Made by a program: the position numbers and the translations under genes. DNA of 64,000 nt from Scatosoma sp045588185. Lineage in GTDB: Bacteria; Bacillota; Clostridia; Christensenellales; Borkfalkiaceae. The notes below the pieces were generated by a model, which worked only from the letters and a program-made list of their open reading frames with translations, was not told the origin of the DNA and did not search any database. Positions 51,049 through 60,599 of the stretch are shown in pieces (positions within the stretch are counted from its first letter, which is position 1; each line of letters begins with the position of its first letter). The DNA lies in contig JAZNDR010000051.1 in NCBI GenBank assembly GCA_045588185.1, positions 43,549 through 107,548 on the forward strand. The letters run 5' to 3'.

Positions 51049-53649
51049 TTATTTCGTTTCATACCAGTTTTGTCCAACGCCAACCTCGACGGTAAGCGGA
51101 ACTTTTAACGACACTGCATTTTCCATTTCGTTTTTAAGAATTTCTGCAACATCATTCGCTTCGTCTTTGGGGCAATCAATAATCAACTCGTCGTGCACCT
51201 GCAATACGAGTTTTGCCTTATATCCGCCCTGTGCCAGCCTATTATACACGTTAATCATAGCTTTTTTTATGATATCTGCGCTTGAACCTTGTAAGGGCAT
51301 ATTCATAGCGGCGCGCTCGCCAAATGAGCGCAAATTATGATTAGAAGAACGAATTTCATTAATCACTCTCTTTCGTCCAAACAATGTTTTTACAAAGCCG
51401 TTGTCGCTCGCATTTTTAACGTTTGTATTCATATATTCCTTAACGTCGGAATACCGTTCAAAGTATTTATCGATATATTCTTTTGCTTTTTTTGCGCCGA
51501 TATTTAAGTCGTTGGAAAGTCCGAATGCACTGATACCGTATATAATACCGAAATTAACGGCTTTCGCCTCGCGGCGAAGCTGTGCGGTAACATCGTTAAG
51601 CGGGACGTTAAACACCTGCGAGGCGGTTAAGGCGTGGATATCTTCGCCTTGGCAATACGCTTCAATGAGTTCTTTACAACCCGAAAAATGCGCGAGCAAC
51701 CGCAATTCAATCTGCGAATAATCGGCGTCAATCAACACGTTGCCCTCACTTGCAGTAAACAGCTTACGAAGCTCACGTCCCTCCTCCGTCCGCACGGGGA
51801 TATTTTGTAAATTGGGGTTTGCGCTGGATAGTCTGCCAGTCGCCGTGTTATTTTGATTATACCTTGTGTGCACTTTTCCGTTACGAATCAACGGTTTGAA
51901 ACCTTCGATATAGGTCGAATTGATTTTTTGTACCTTACGGTAGCGTAATATTTGGCGCACTATATCCGATTCATCGGCGTATTTTTCCAGCTCTTCCGCC
52001 GTGGTTTTATAATTTTTACTGTCTTTTTTCTTCTTGACTCCTTGTCCTATGCGCAATTTTTCAAAAAGAATTTTACCGAGCTGTTGCGTAGAATTGATAT
52101 TAAACTCCTCGCCAGCGAGCTCGTAAATACGCTGTGTAATCTCTTTTAATTCTGCGTTATATTTAGCGGAAAATTCCATTAACGCGGAATGATTTACACA
52201 TACCCCCTGCTTTTCCATATCGTATAAAACGCGCACAAGAGGCAATTCAACGCTATTATAAAGTGTTTTTTCTTCCTCGTTTAAAGTTGCTAAATATATA
52301 GAACGTAGGCAGGCTAATCCAAAGGCACGGTTTTTTTCGGGCAACGCTTGTTGATTTAAGCAAAAAGTTAGTCCGTCAGAATTTCCCAAGCCGTCAGCAA
52401 TACATTTTAATATTGCCACGTCGTCATAGTCCGCTTTAAAAGTAATCCCAAAACTTTCTTCCATGCGGTGCATTACGTCTTTGACGTTATAGGCAACGAT
52501 TCTTTTATTCCCCTCGTAAATCGCGCGGAAAAGCGGGTATAATTCATGTTCAAAAAAGCCCGTGTCAAGCAAGCTTTCTTTAATGGGGAATATATACTCA
52601 ACTGCGTTTTCTTGTTTTGTCCATTTTTCAGGATATGCCATAAAGCGGAATTCATTTCCCGCAAAATCACAGGCGATAAGAGTATCAGGCGCTGTATCTT
52701 TTAATAAAGTTATCAATGCTTCAATATCGGTAGGATATTGCTCTATCGCCTCGCCGATTCTTATTTCTTCTTTTATGCTCTGTTCCGCTTCGCCGCTTTC
52801 TTCAAATATATTCATCGTCAATAACGATTTAAATTCCAACTCGGCAAATTTTTCACGAAGCGCATGCGGGAATGGCGTTTTTAATAAACAATCCCCGATT
52901 GTTAATTCGATGGGCACTTCGGTGTTAATCGTTGCAAGCTCTTTAGAAAAATATGCGTCTTGCTTGCCGTTTTCAAGCTTAGTATGCAATGCCCCGTTTA
53001 TCTCGTCAAGATGCGCGTATACCCCGTCAAGGTCTTTATATTGTGTTAAAAGCGACATAGCGGATTTTTCACCCACTCCCGCAACCCCGGGAATATGGTC
53101 CGATTTATCCCCCATTAACGCCTTTAAATCAATGATTTGCAAGGGTGTCAACCCGATTTCAGAAAAAAAGTTATCCTTGGATAATTCAAGAATGTCGCTG
53201 ACTCCCTTACGGGTAAAGCAAACGTTCGTCGTCTCGTCTACTAATTGATAGGAGTCCCTATCGCCCGTGTAAATGTAAGTTTGCGTATTAAATTTTTTTG
53301 CAACCGTTCCAAGAAGGTCGTCGGCTTCATACCCTTCTTTTTCCAAGATTTTGATATTCATAATGCGCAACACGTCTTTCAAAACGGGAATTTGCAATGC
53401 AAGCTCGTCCGGCATGGGTTTCCGCCCTGCTTTATAATCGGCATACATTTTATGTCGGAACGTAGGTGCGTGAAGGTCGAATGCCACAGCAAAATACGAC
53501 GGCTTTTTATCGGAAACAATCTTCATCATCAATTTGATAAACCCGAAAACGGCGTTTGTCGGTAAACCGTTTTTAGTCGTAAAAACAGGCGTTGCATAAT
53601 ACGCTCTGTTTAATAAGCTATTTCCGTCGATCAACACTAATTTTTCCAT
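51049..53649 (-). CDS. polA: DNA polymerase I
   Basis: 866 residues from the ATG at 53649. N-terminal 5'-nuclease (LVLIDGNSLLNRAYYA, GYEADDLLG, TGDRDSYQLV), a middle 3'-5' exonuclease-like domain, and a family A polymerase domain (DADYSQIELRLLAHFSG, RREAKAVNFGIIYG, QVHDELIID). The exonuclease catalytic set appears degenerate: motif I reads DFA where DxE is needed, and the later Asp residues are displaced, so proofreading is probably absent, as in other Firmicute Pol I. Has its own promoter. Confidence 0.95.
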   Translation of the reverse strand: MEKLVLIDGNSLLNRAYYATPVFTTKNGLPTNAVFGFIKLMMKIVSDKKPSYFAVAFDLHAPTFRHKMYADYKAGRKPMPDELALQIPVLKDVLRIMNIKILEKEGYEADDLLGTVAKKFNTQTYIYTGDRDSYQLVDETTNVCFTRKGVSDILELSKDNFFSEIGLTPLQIIDLKALMGDKSDHIPGVAGVGEKSAMSLLTQYKDLDGVYAHLDEINGALHTKLENGKQDAYFSKELATINTEVPIELTIGDCLLKTPFPHALREKFAELEFKSLLTMNIFEESGEAEQSIKEEIRIGEAIEQYPTDIEALITLLKDTAPDTLIACDFAGNEFRFMAYPEKWTKQENAVEYIFPIKESLLDTGFFEHELYPLFRAIYEGNKRIVAYNVKDVMHRMEESFGITFKADYDDVAILKCIADGLGNSDGLTFCLNQQALPEKNRAFGLACLRSIYLATLNEEEKTLYNSVELPLVRVLYDMEKQGVCVNHSALMEFSAKYNAELKEITQRIYELAGEEFNINSTQQLGKILFEKLRIGQGVKKKKDSKNYKTTAEELEKYADESDIVRQILRYRKVQKINSTYIEGFKPLIRNGKVHTRYNQNNTATGRLSSANPNLQNIPVRTEEGRELRKLFTASEGNVLIDADYSQIELRLLAHFSGCKELIEAYCQGEDIHALTASQVFNVPLNDVTAQLRREAKAVNFGIIYGISAFGLSNDLNIGAKKAKEYIDKYFERYSDVKEYMNTNVKNASDNGFVKTLFGRKRVINEIRSSNHNLRSFGERAAMNMPLQGSSADIIKKAMINVYNRLAQGGYKAKLVLQVHDELIIDCPKDEANDVAEILKNEMENAVSLKVPLTVEVGVGQNWYETK

Positions 53650-53680
53650 AATCAAAGTTTCCTATTTTCTTATTACTATT

Positions 53681-53709
53681 ATTGTAACACGAAATAAAAA
53701 AAATCGCAA
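53681..53709 (-). promoter_or_regulatory. polA promoter
   Basis: On - : TTGCGA, 17-bp spacer, TACAAT with TGT extension. Confidence 0.65.
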
Positions 53710-53743
53710 GGAAATTACAAAACTTTTTATTTTGTGTAAATAA

Positions 53744-53770
53744 AAACGAGCGTTACATGAACGCTCGTTT
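53744..53770 (-). terminator. Terminator after the N-acetylhexosamine-kinase-like gene
   Basis: Perfect 11-bp arms AAACGAGCGTT / AACGCTCGTTT, ACATG loop; on - followed by TTATTT. Confidence 0.85.
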
Positions 53771-53787
53771 GATTTAATTTCAAAAGT

Positions 53788-54855
53788 TTATGCTAATATT
53801 TCCGCTATAATTTCGCCCATTTGCGTAAATTGCGCTTCCATTTCACTAGCAAGACGAATTTGCGTACGGCAACGAACAAGGTTGTGCCCCTCGTATTTCG
53901 TTGCAAAATAAGTATCCCCTGAAAGATAATCGGTAAGGAAACGCATACCGCATTCAATGGTCATCAAATATGAGCCGTACGGCAAAAGCTCCGCTTCGCG
54001 CTTGGTAATACTCGATTTTACAGCCCCGCAATACCCTTCGGCATACGCTTTGAAGAGATTGATATCAAAATGCACTTTCGAGAGGTCTTTTTCGTCTTCC
54101 GCTGCCGTAGACGCACCAAAACGGATCGAATCGCCAAAGTCAAACAGCATGGAACCCGGCATAATCGTATCAAGGTCGATTACAGCACGAGCTTCGCCCG
54201 ATTTTGCGTCCATCAGTATATTATTCAGTTTCGTATCGTTGTGCGTAACACGGAGCGGCAGAGAACCGTCCTTTAAACCGTCCATTGCAATTCCATAGGT
54301 CTGTTCGTGAGAAAGAATGAAATCAATCTCTTCTTTGCATTCTTTCGCACGGTCAAATGCGTCAGCTTCTAATGCCGCTTTAAAATCCGCAAAGCGTTTC
54401 GGCGTATCGTGAAAACGCTTAATCGTTTCGGTAAGCTTGGACGCGTCAAACTCCGCAAGATAATTTTGGAATTCCCCAAACGCTCTACCCGAATTGCGGA
54501 AAACGTCAACGCTGCTTGCCGTTTGATAGGTAACCGTATTTTCGATAAAGTCGTAAACGCGATAACAGTCAGCCCCTTTCAAATAACTTTCGCCTGTTTT
54601 CGTAGGAACAACGTTAAGCGTTTCAATCCCACGCGCTTTTAAATGCTCGGTAACCCCGCAAATATTTTGCATTAAGCTATCGGGATCGGGAAAGACACGC
54701 GTGTTCATTTTTTGCATTATATAACGCTTTTTATCCGTCGTTACCAAAAGCGTTAAATTGATATGTCCTTCGCCGTACGGCTCGATGCTTTGTACTTCGC
54801 CAAGCAAATCAAATTGCTCTGCAACATTTAAATAATCTTTCATGTACTTACTCAT
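53788..54855 (-). CDS. APH-fold kinase, N-acetylhexosamine 1-kinase-like
   Basis: 355 residues of the aminoglycoside-phosphotransferase fold: EGHINLTLLV Gly-loop, THNDTKLNNILMD catalytic loop (Asp base), IDLDTIMPGSMLFDFGDSIRF metal-binding segment. HNDTKxNNxL plus DLDTxMPG is typical of the NahK family (lacto-N-biose/galacto-N-biose and mucin sugar use) and of proteins once called mucin desulfatases. Substrate by homology only. Divergent AraC regulator upstream suggests sugar induction. Confidence 0.8.
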   Translation of the reverse strand: MSKYMKDYLNVAEQFDLLGEVQSIEPYGEGHINLTLLVTTDKKRYIMQKMNTRVFPDPDSLMQNICGVTEHLKARGIETLNVVPTKTGESYLKGADCYRVYDFIENTVTYQTASSVDVFRNSGRAFGEFQNYLAEFDASKLTETIKRFHDTPKRFADFKAALEADAFDRAKECKEEIDFILSHEQTYGIAMDGLKDGSLPLRVTHNDTKLNNILMDAKSGEARAVIDLDTIMPGSMLFDFGDSIRFGASTAAEDEKDLSKVHFDINLFKAYAEGYCGAVKSSITKREAELLPYGSYLMTIECGMRFLTDYLSGDTYFATKYEGHNLVRCRTQIRLASEMEAQFTQMGEIIAEILA

Positions 54856-54899
54856 AAATATTCCTTTTTGCGTAAAACGCCTTTTATTTCAACATAATA

Positions 54900-54927
54900 A
54901 TTATACCGCCTTTTTTATGAAAAACAA
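54900..54927 (-). promoter_or_regulatory. Promoter of the N-acetylhexosamine-kinase-like gene
   Basis: On - : TTGTTT, 16-bp spacer, TATAAT; divergent from the araC-family promoter at 55007. Confidence 0.65.
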
Positions 54928-55006
54928 TAGAAATTATTTCACTGTTTTATGATATTCTTTCGCTGTTTATTTTATTGAAAAAATACTAAAAAATTTATAA
55001 AAACGG

Positions 55007-55035
55007 TTTACAAAGAGAATTAAGTTTGTTATAAT
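55007..55035 (+). promoter_or_regulatory. Promoter of the AraC regulator, likely leaderless
   Basis: TTTACA (55007-55012), 17-bp spacer, TATAAT (55030-55035) with TGT before it. The gene's first ATG is only seven bases after the -10, so the transcript probably starts at or next to the start codon. Confidence 0.75.
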
Positions 55036-55041
55036 ATAAAT

Positions 55042-55923
55042 ATGGAAACGGAAAAGAAAAAATTTTATATGCACAAAATTTCCAATCTTCTTAATATCCG
55101 CAAGATCGTTACTATACATTATCAGGCGTTGGAAAAAAACTACGTATTCCCCGAAGAAACGCACGATTTTTGGGAAATCAATTACGCGGACAAAGAGGAT
55201 ATTTACGTTGGCATAGATGGGAAAAAGATATACTTAAAACAGGGCGAAATTCTTTTTATTCATCCCAATCAACCGCACTTTGTGGAGAGCGGAGATAAAG
55301 AGCCAAACCTGTTCATTATTTCCTTTTTATGCAAATCCCCCTCTATCGAGTTTTTCAAGGATAAGCATTTCGCTGTTCCCGAAAAATACCGATATCTATT
55401 GCAGGATATTATGTCAGAGGCAACGGAAACCTTTGATTTACCCGATTTTGACCCGTTATTAACGGAATTGAAATTAAAAGAAAACCCGAATTTGGGCGGC
55501 GAACAGCTTATTAAAAACGCTTTGGAATCGTTTTTGATTTATTTATTGAGATATTCACAAAACAAAAGCCTTTCGCAAGAATTTTTCGTTTCAAAAATCG
55601 CCGATTCCACGGAATTGCAGGACGAGATCGTTCGTATTCTCAACTCAAAAATTTACGACCGTTTTACCCTTGACGATTTACGGGAAGAATTACATTACGG
55701 CACAACGCAGCTTTGCACCTTTTTCCGCAAAAAAACGGGAATGACGATTTATCAAACTTACTTAAAATTGAAAATAGACGAAGCAAAAAAGCTAATTCGA
55801 AAAAAAACTTCCTTTTCGGAAATCGCCGATAAGCTTTGTTTCGATTCGGTATCCACCTTTACTTTCGTCTTTAAAAAGCACGTCGGAATGACGCCAAGCG
55901 AATACAAAAAAAGCATTAAATAA
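55042..55923 (+). CDS. AraC-family transcriptional regulator
   Basis: 293 residues: an N-terminal cupin sensor domain (HDFWEINYADKEDIYVGIDGKKIYLKQGEILFIHPNQPH), a linker, and two C-terminal HTH motifs (DDLREELHYGTTQLCTFFRKKTGMTIYQTYLK and FSEIADKLCFDSVSTFTFVFKKHVGMTPSEYKK). The usual AraC signature is complete. No ribosome-binding site before the first ATG; an internal ATG at 55069 also lacks a good one. Probably controls the divergent kinase gene. Confidence 0.9.
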   Translation: METEKKKFYMHKISNLLNIRKIVTIHYQALEKNYVFPEETHDFWEINYADKEDIYVGIDGKKIYLKQGEILFIHPNQPHFVESGDKEPNLFIISFLCKSPSIEFFKDKHFAVPEKYRYLLQDIMSEATETFDLPDFDPLLTELKLKENPNLGGEQLIKNALESFLIYLLRYSQNKSLSQEFFVSKIADSTELQDEIVRILNSKIYDRFTLDDLREELHYGTTQLCTFFRKKTGMTIYQTYLKLKIDEAKKLIRKKTSFSEIADKLCFDSVSTFTFVFKKHVGMTPSEYKKSIK

Positions 55924-55928
55924 CGGAA

Positions 55929-55955
55929 AACGGGCTTTGACAGCCCGTTATTTAT
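55929..55955. terminator. Bidirectional terminator, araC / ABC exporter
   Basis: Perfect arms AACGGGCT / AGCCCGTT, 5-nt loop, A/T-rich flanks on both sides; convergent gene ends. Confidence 0.75.
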
Positions 55956-57628
55956 TGCCGTGTTATCTTTCCGTTTTCTACGGTTAATGTAGAATCCGCA
56001 ATATCCAACGCTGCGGGACGATGCGTAACAATCAAGCAAGTCTTATCTTTTAAATTTTTAATATTCGTAAGCAAACGCTTTTCCGTTTCGCCGTCCAAAG
56101 CCGAAGTGGCTTCGTCTAACAAAAGAATCGGTCTATCAGATAATATCGCACGGGCAACGGCAAGGCGTTGTGTTTGCCCTTCCGAAAGTCCGCCACCGCC
56201 TTCCGTTAAAGGCGTTTGTAATCCCTCGGGCAGTTCCCAAACAAATTCCGCACAAGCCGTTTTAAGTGCTTGTCGGATTTTTTCGTTTAAGCGTTCTCCG
56301 TTTGTTTCCTCGGTAAAAAAGGTGAGATTTTCATATATCGTGCCCGAAAAGAGGAATTTTCCTTGCGGGACGTACGCAAACAAGCCGCGTTCTTTTGCCG
56401 ATAATGGAAGCGACTTATCCGCATAAGTCAAGGAAACAGCCCCCGAAGTGGGTTCGTAAACGCTTAATAACAGTTTAAATAGCGTACTCTTCCCTGCACC
56501 CGAAGCGCCCGTTAAGCATACGATTTCGCCTGTTTTAACGGTTGCGTTTGCGTCTACCAAAATCGGTTCTCTGCCATAGGAAAAGGATATATTCTCAAAG
56601 GATATTGACAGCAAGCCTGCATATTGTTGTTTATCTTGTTCGTCAACGAGGATTTCTTCCGTCATCGCGTCAATTTCGTGCAACCGTTCAGCACTGGCAA
56701 GACGGGAATAATACGCGGGAATCACCGAAGAAAACGCGGAAAACGGGTGTTGCAGTTGCATTAACAGTAATATTACAGAAAGGATTGAGCCGTAATCGGT
56801 GTTATTGTACCATAAAATGCTTACGCTACACCATATAACGGCAAAAATCAAACCAAAATTACTCAATAACGAGAATACTGCGCTCATTCCCGAACGCAGA
56901 ACGTTTCTCTTCATTCGTTTGGCGTAATAAATATCGGACAGATTTTGTGCTTTATCTTTTGTTTTTTCTTCCGCGCCGTACGCTTTTAACGTCATTACGG
57001 AAAAAATACTTTCTTGCATGAAAGAGCGGGACGCGCCGTCCGCCTCCAACACTTCCTTTTGCCTTTTACGGATTTGTTTACGGAAAAATGCGGTTATACC
57101 CCCGAATATTCCACCGCAAACCACGTAAAAACAGGTGAATTGCCAGTTTATTGTAAGAAGCGCGGCAATCGCGCCAAGACATTGTACGAGCATACCGACG
57201 ACGGCGGGCATTAATCCTACCGTATCGACAACCACCTCTTGAATATCCGAAGTCAAACGATTAATGAGTTCTCCGCTATGATACGCTTGGGTTTGCACGT
57301 AGTCTGAACGCAAAATTTTAGCAAATATTTTCGTGCGCAGTTTTGCAACCATTTGCGCCCGTAATTTTTCGGCAAGATAACCAGATACGGTTTGAATGGC
57401 GATTCGCAGTAAAAGTAAACCCAAAAGTACGGCGGAGAAAATAAAAAGTCTCGTTGACTGCTTATCCGTCGCGCTGTTGATAAGGAATTTCGTCATATAC
57501 GCAAAAGCAAGTGAAAATACCGTCGTCGTGACGGTAAGTACGGTAAGAAAAATTACGAACGCGCGATACGGTCGCATTTCTTTTTTTATCCACTCTTTTC
57601 CGAGCCTCATTTCTTTTGAGCTTGCCAT
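55952..57628 (-). CDS. ABC exporter, fused permease-ATPase
   Basis: 558 residues: six-helix type IV exporter domain (about 20-320) and C-terminal ATPase with Walker A GASGAGKS, signature LSEGQTQRLAVARAI and Walker B ILLLDEATSALD. Half-transporter, works as a dimer. No N-terminal C39 peptidase. Last gene of a unit with an S26 peptidase, a PqqD-like protein and an HPr-kinase-like protein, which suggests export of a modified peptide (inference). Confidence 0.88.
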   Translation of the reverse strand: MASSKEMRLGKEWIKKEMRPYRAFVIFLTVLTVTTTVFSLAFAYMTKFLINSATDKQSTRLFIFSAVLLGLLLLRIAIQTVSGYLAEKLRAQMVAKLRTKIFAKILRSDYVQTQAYHSGELINRLTSDIQEVVVDTVGLMPAVVGMLVQCLGAIAALLTINWQFTCFYVVCGGIFGGITAFFRKQIRKRQKEVLEADGASRSFMQESIFSVMTLKAYGAEEKTKDKAQNLSDIYYAKRMKRNVLRSGMSAVFSLLSNFGLIFAVIWCSVSILWYNNTDYGSILSVILLLMQLQHPFSAFSSVIPAYYSRLASAERLHEIDAMTEEILVDEQDKQQYAGLLSISFENISFSYGREPILVDANATVKTGEIVCLTGASGAGKSTLFKLLLSVYEPTSGAVSLTYADKSLPLSAKERGLFAYVPQGKFLFSGTIYENLTFFTEETNGERLNEKIRQALKTACAEFVWELPEGLQTPLTEGGGGLSEGQTQRLAVARAILSDRPILLLDEATSALDGETEKRLLTNIKNLKDKTCLIVTHRPAALDIADSTLTVENGKITRQ

Positions 57629-57651
57629 TTGCTATTCCTATGGTAAAATTG

Positions 57652-58110
57652 TTATTTTTTTAATCCAAAGGCGCGTAAAACCTTTTTACAACCGCCCTTA
57701 ATTTTTCCTTTAACTCGAACGAAAAAACGACGGGATTTATAAGTTTTCAGTCTTCTTTCCGCATAACGGATATATTTTTTGTCAGTGCAATAATAATGCT
57801 TATTCTTGCGGAAAAACTCCGTAAGTACGCCAAAAACGTCCTCTTCGGGAATATGCTCGTCACTGTAACAATTATCGCCGCGAATCAAATATCCGCCGTC
57901 AATAGGCTCTAAAACACGGTGTAAAACGTATGCGTCGCCACGCCTGTACAGCGCAACATCTAACCTTTTTAACCGTTCCGTTTTAGGTTTTACAACGATT
58001 GTATCCCGACGGTTTTTAAGCATAGGTAACATACTGATTCCAACGGTAGGACCGATATATGCGCCCTTCTCGCGTAACACGTCTTCAATTTTCAGCTTTT
58101 CGTTATTCAC
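57652..58110 (-). CDS. S24/S26-type signal peptidase-like protein
   Basis: 152 residues with the catalytic Ser in GISMLPML (about residues 24-31), VALYRRGDAYVLHRV (Lys/His region) and YLIRGDNCYSDE, as in signal peptidase I-like S26 proteins. No clear membrane anchor, and a very basic C-terminus (KSRRFFVRVKGKIKGGCKK). Such short forms occur in peptide-maturation clusters. 12 bases from the PqqD-like gene. Confidence 0.75.
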   Translation of the reverse strand: MNNEKLKIEDVLREKGAYIGPTVGISMLPMLKNRRDTIVVKPKTERLKRLDVALYRRGDAYVLHRVLEPIDGGYLIRGDNCYSDEHIPEEDVFGVLTEFFRKNKHYYCTDKKYIRYAERRLKTYKSRRFFVRVKGKIKGGCKKVLRAFGLKK

Positions 58111-58121
58111 TGCGAGGTCCT

Positions 58122-58385
58122 TTATTGTGCAAAACCGTTTGCCGTAATTGTTTCCACGAACGCTTCTACGTCACGGCGGGCAATCTCTTCCTCTACCTCA
58201 TATTCACCAAGCAGAGCCGCGACACCCTCGTCAACGGTATGTTCTTCCGTAAAGAATTTCCATAAAAATGCGCCCGTTTCATTGAGATTGATCATTCCAT
58301 GGAACGCTTTACTCATTTCCCCTACGGGTACGACAACACTTTCTCCGCCTACGGCACGAAGCACAAAACCTTTTTTAATTTTCAT
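58122..58385 (-). CDS. PqqD-family peptide-binding protein
   Basis: 87 residues: KGFVLRAVGGESVVVP, LNETGAFLWKFFTEEHTVDEGVAALLGEYEV, the PqqD/RRE pattern in which a winged-helix scaffold binds the leader peptide of a ribosomally made peptide. Position between an HPr-kinase-like gene and an S26 peptidase supports a peptide-maturation role. No precursor gene is visible beside it. Confidence 0.82.
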   Translation of the reverse strand: MKIKKGFVLRAVGGESVVVPVGEMSKAFHGMINLNETGAFLWKFFTEEHTVDEGVAALLGEYEVEEEIARRDVEAFVETITANGFAQ

Positions 58386-58406
58386 AATTATATTCTCCCT
58401 CTTTAT

Positions 58407-59123
58407 TTATTTGATTGTGTATTTTTTACCCGTCAACGCTTCAAAGGACTTTTGTACGGCTTCCTGTGAAATGTCGCATTTCAACAGCCAACAGGGTGTT
58501 TCGGTAACTAACTTATCCGTCAATTCCAAGGTTTTAGTTACGTTTTCCTCGTCTTCGGGAAAAAGGATTTGAACAAAAATCCGACTCGCTGCGTCTGACG
58601 GGGACAGTCTTTCAATGGAATTTTCTTTGGCTTGTTCTAAAAAGCAAAGTCCTTTTAAGGGGGCAGAGGTTTTATCGCCTAACCCCTCTTTGCCCATCCA
58701 AGGCGTACCGTAAGCGATAAATCCGTCTTTTGTCGATTGTAAAATCGGCTTGTCGCCGTTGACAATCGAACAACCGTCCAAATATTTCATCCAAAGCCCC
58801 GTGTGCGTGGATTTGCCCGTACCGCTTCTGCCTAAAAACGCATAGCCGTTGCCCTCGTATTGCAAGATTGCCGCATGTAATAACATTCGGTCAAGCGTAG
58901 GCAGCTGCTGACAAATTTTTCTGTATAAACAGATATTTTCAATATAACCGTCCGAAAAGTTGGAAGATACTTCCTTTTCCGCATAAAATTCCTCGTTCGT
59001 TACTTTCGCGGAAATATCGAAAGGAGAGGTTTGGTCTTCGGAAACGTACCCCTCGCAAAATCTTTCGGTATATTGACAGCGGTTTTGAATGTCGATACGC
59101 AAGCCTGCGATCTCGTAAATCAT
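58407..59123 (-). CDS. HPr-kinase-like (PEPCK-fold) protein
   Basis: 238 residues with P-loop GRSGTGKSTHTGLW (about 97-110), preceded by LHAAILQYEGNGYAFLG and followed by INGDKP-like SIVNGDKPIL. This is the short HPr-kinase-like family found in lasso-peptide and related RiPP clusters, where some members phosphorylate the peptide. True HprK for catabolite repression is longer and hexameric, so this is read as the cluster type. Confidence 0.78.
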   Translation of the reverse strand: MIYEIAGLRIDIQNRCQYTERFCEGYVSEDQTSPFDISAKVTNEEFYAEKEVSSNFSDGYIENICLYRKICQQLPTLDRMLLHAAILQYEGNGYAFLGRSGTGKSTHTGLWMKYLDGCSIVNGDKPILQSTKDGFIAYGTPWMGKEGLGDKTSAPLKGLCFLEQAKENSIERLSPSDAASRIFVQILFPEDEENVTKTLELTDKLVTETPCWLLKCDISQEAVQKSFEALTGKKYTIK

Positions 59124-59147
59124 ATCTTTATCCTTATATATTATTTC

Positions 59148-60584
59148 TTAAACGCGGACGTCGCCTTTTTCGCCAAGAAGATTGGCGTGCTTTGCCAAAA
59201 TCGGGTCGATTTCGTTTGCAATAAATTCGCTAACCTGCGCGGGTGCTCTGCCGATAAACTTCTTTGCGTCGAGTATCTCGTCGATCTTATCCCAAACAGG
59301 CTTAAATATTTCATCTTGCTTAATGAGTTCAATAAGATTATTATCGCCGCCCTCAACTTTTACGTTCTTGCCCGCTTCCATAGAAAGCACGCGGATTCTT
59401 TCGTGTAATTCCTGACGGTTACCGCCCGCCTTTACACAACCCATAATGATATTTTCCGTTGCCATAAACGGAAGCTCGGCGCGAATATGTTTTGCGATTA
59501 CCTTATCGTAAACGACGAGGTTTTCCGCAACGTTCATATAAATATTCAAAATAGCGTCCACCGACAAAAACGCCTGTGCGTTTACGATACGGCGGTTTGC
59601 CGAGTCGTCAAGCGTTCTTTCAAACCATTGCGTAGAAGCCGTGATTGCACTGTTCATAGGCAACGAAATGACGTAGCGAGCCAACGAACCGATACGCTCG
59701 GAACGCATAGGATTGCGTTTGTACGCCATTGCAGACGAACCGATTTGTTTCTTTTCGAACGGTTCTTCGATTTCTTTCATATTCTGCAAAATACGTATAT
59801 CGTTCGAGAATTTATACGCGCTTTGCGCAATCTGAGAAAGCACGGAAAGTATATTATAATCAAGCTTTCTGGGATAGGTTTGTCCCGTAACCCCGTAGAC
59901 TTTATCATAGCCGAGCTTCTTAACGACGCGCTTTTCAAGCTCTTTGACCTTGGTTTCATCGCCGTCAAAAAGTTCCATAAAGCTTGCCTGTGTACCCGTC
60001 GTGCCTTTTACGCCGCGAAGCTTAATATGTTCTTTCGCATTGATAAGATTTTCGTAGTCCATTTCAAGGTCTTGCAGCCAAAGCGTAGCGCGTTTGCCAA
60101 CCGTCGTAAGCTGTGCGGGCTGTAAATGCGTAAAGCCGAGCGTAGGCATATCTTTATATGCAAGCGCAAACTTTTTCAGCTTATCCATTACGTTGACGAG
60201 TTTTTTCAAAATAATATCCAAGGCGTCGTCAAGCATAATTGCTTCCGCGTTGCAATTTACGAAACAGCTCGTTGCGCCAAGATGGATAATCGGCATCGCC
60301 TTTTTTGCATACGAGCCGTAAGCGTGTACGTGCGCCATAACGTCGTGACGAACTTCTCTTTCGAATTTTGCTGCCAATTCGTAGTCGATATCGTCGGCGT
60401 ATTGTTTTAATTCGTCCACCTGTTCTTGGGAAACGTTCAGACCAAGTTCCATTTCCGATTCCGCAAGCGCAATCCAAAGCTTTCTCCAAAGCTTAAAACG
60501 CTTTTCATCGGAAAAGGCATGTTGCATTTCTTTGCTTGCGTAACGGGTAATCAAAGGATTTGTGTAAATGCTGTTGTCAATCAT
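59148..60584 (-). CDS. purB: Adenylosuccinate lyase
   Basis: 478 residues. Purine synthesis: cleaves SAICAR and adenylosuccinate. Signature SSAMAYKRNPMRSERI (about 288-303), GATSCFVNCNAEAIM and THLQPAQLTTVGKR are present. The C-terminal adenylosuccinate lyase domain is intact. 24 bases upstream of the HPr-kinase-like gene, in the same unit. Confidence 0.95.
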   Translation of the reverse strand: MIDNSIYTNPLITRYASKEMQHAFSDEKRFKLWRKLWIALAESEMELGLNVSQEQVDELKQYADDIDYELAAKFEREVRHDVMAHVHAYGSYAKKAMPIIHLGATSCFVNCNAEAIMLDDALDIILKKLVNVMDKLKKFALAYKDMPTLGFTHLQPAQLTTVGKRATLWLQDLEMDYENLINAKEHIKLRGVKGTTGTQASFMELFDGDETKVKELEKRVVKKLGYDKVYGVTGQTYPRKLDYNILSVLSQIAQSAYKFSNDIRILQNMKEIEEPFEKKQIGSSAMAYKRNPMRSERIGSLARYVISLPMNSAITASTQWFERTLDDSANRRIVNAQAFLSVDAILNIYMNVAENLVVYDKVIAKHIRAELPFMATENIIMGCVKAGGNRQELHERIRVLSMEAGKNVKVEGGDNNLIELIKQDEIFKPVWDKIDEILDAKKFIGRAPAQVSEFIANEIDPILAKHANLLGEKGDVRV

Positions 60585-60599
60585 GTTTTTCTCCTTTCG

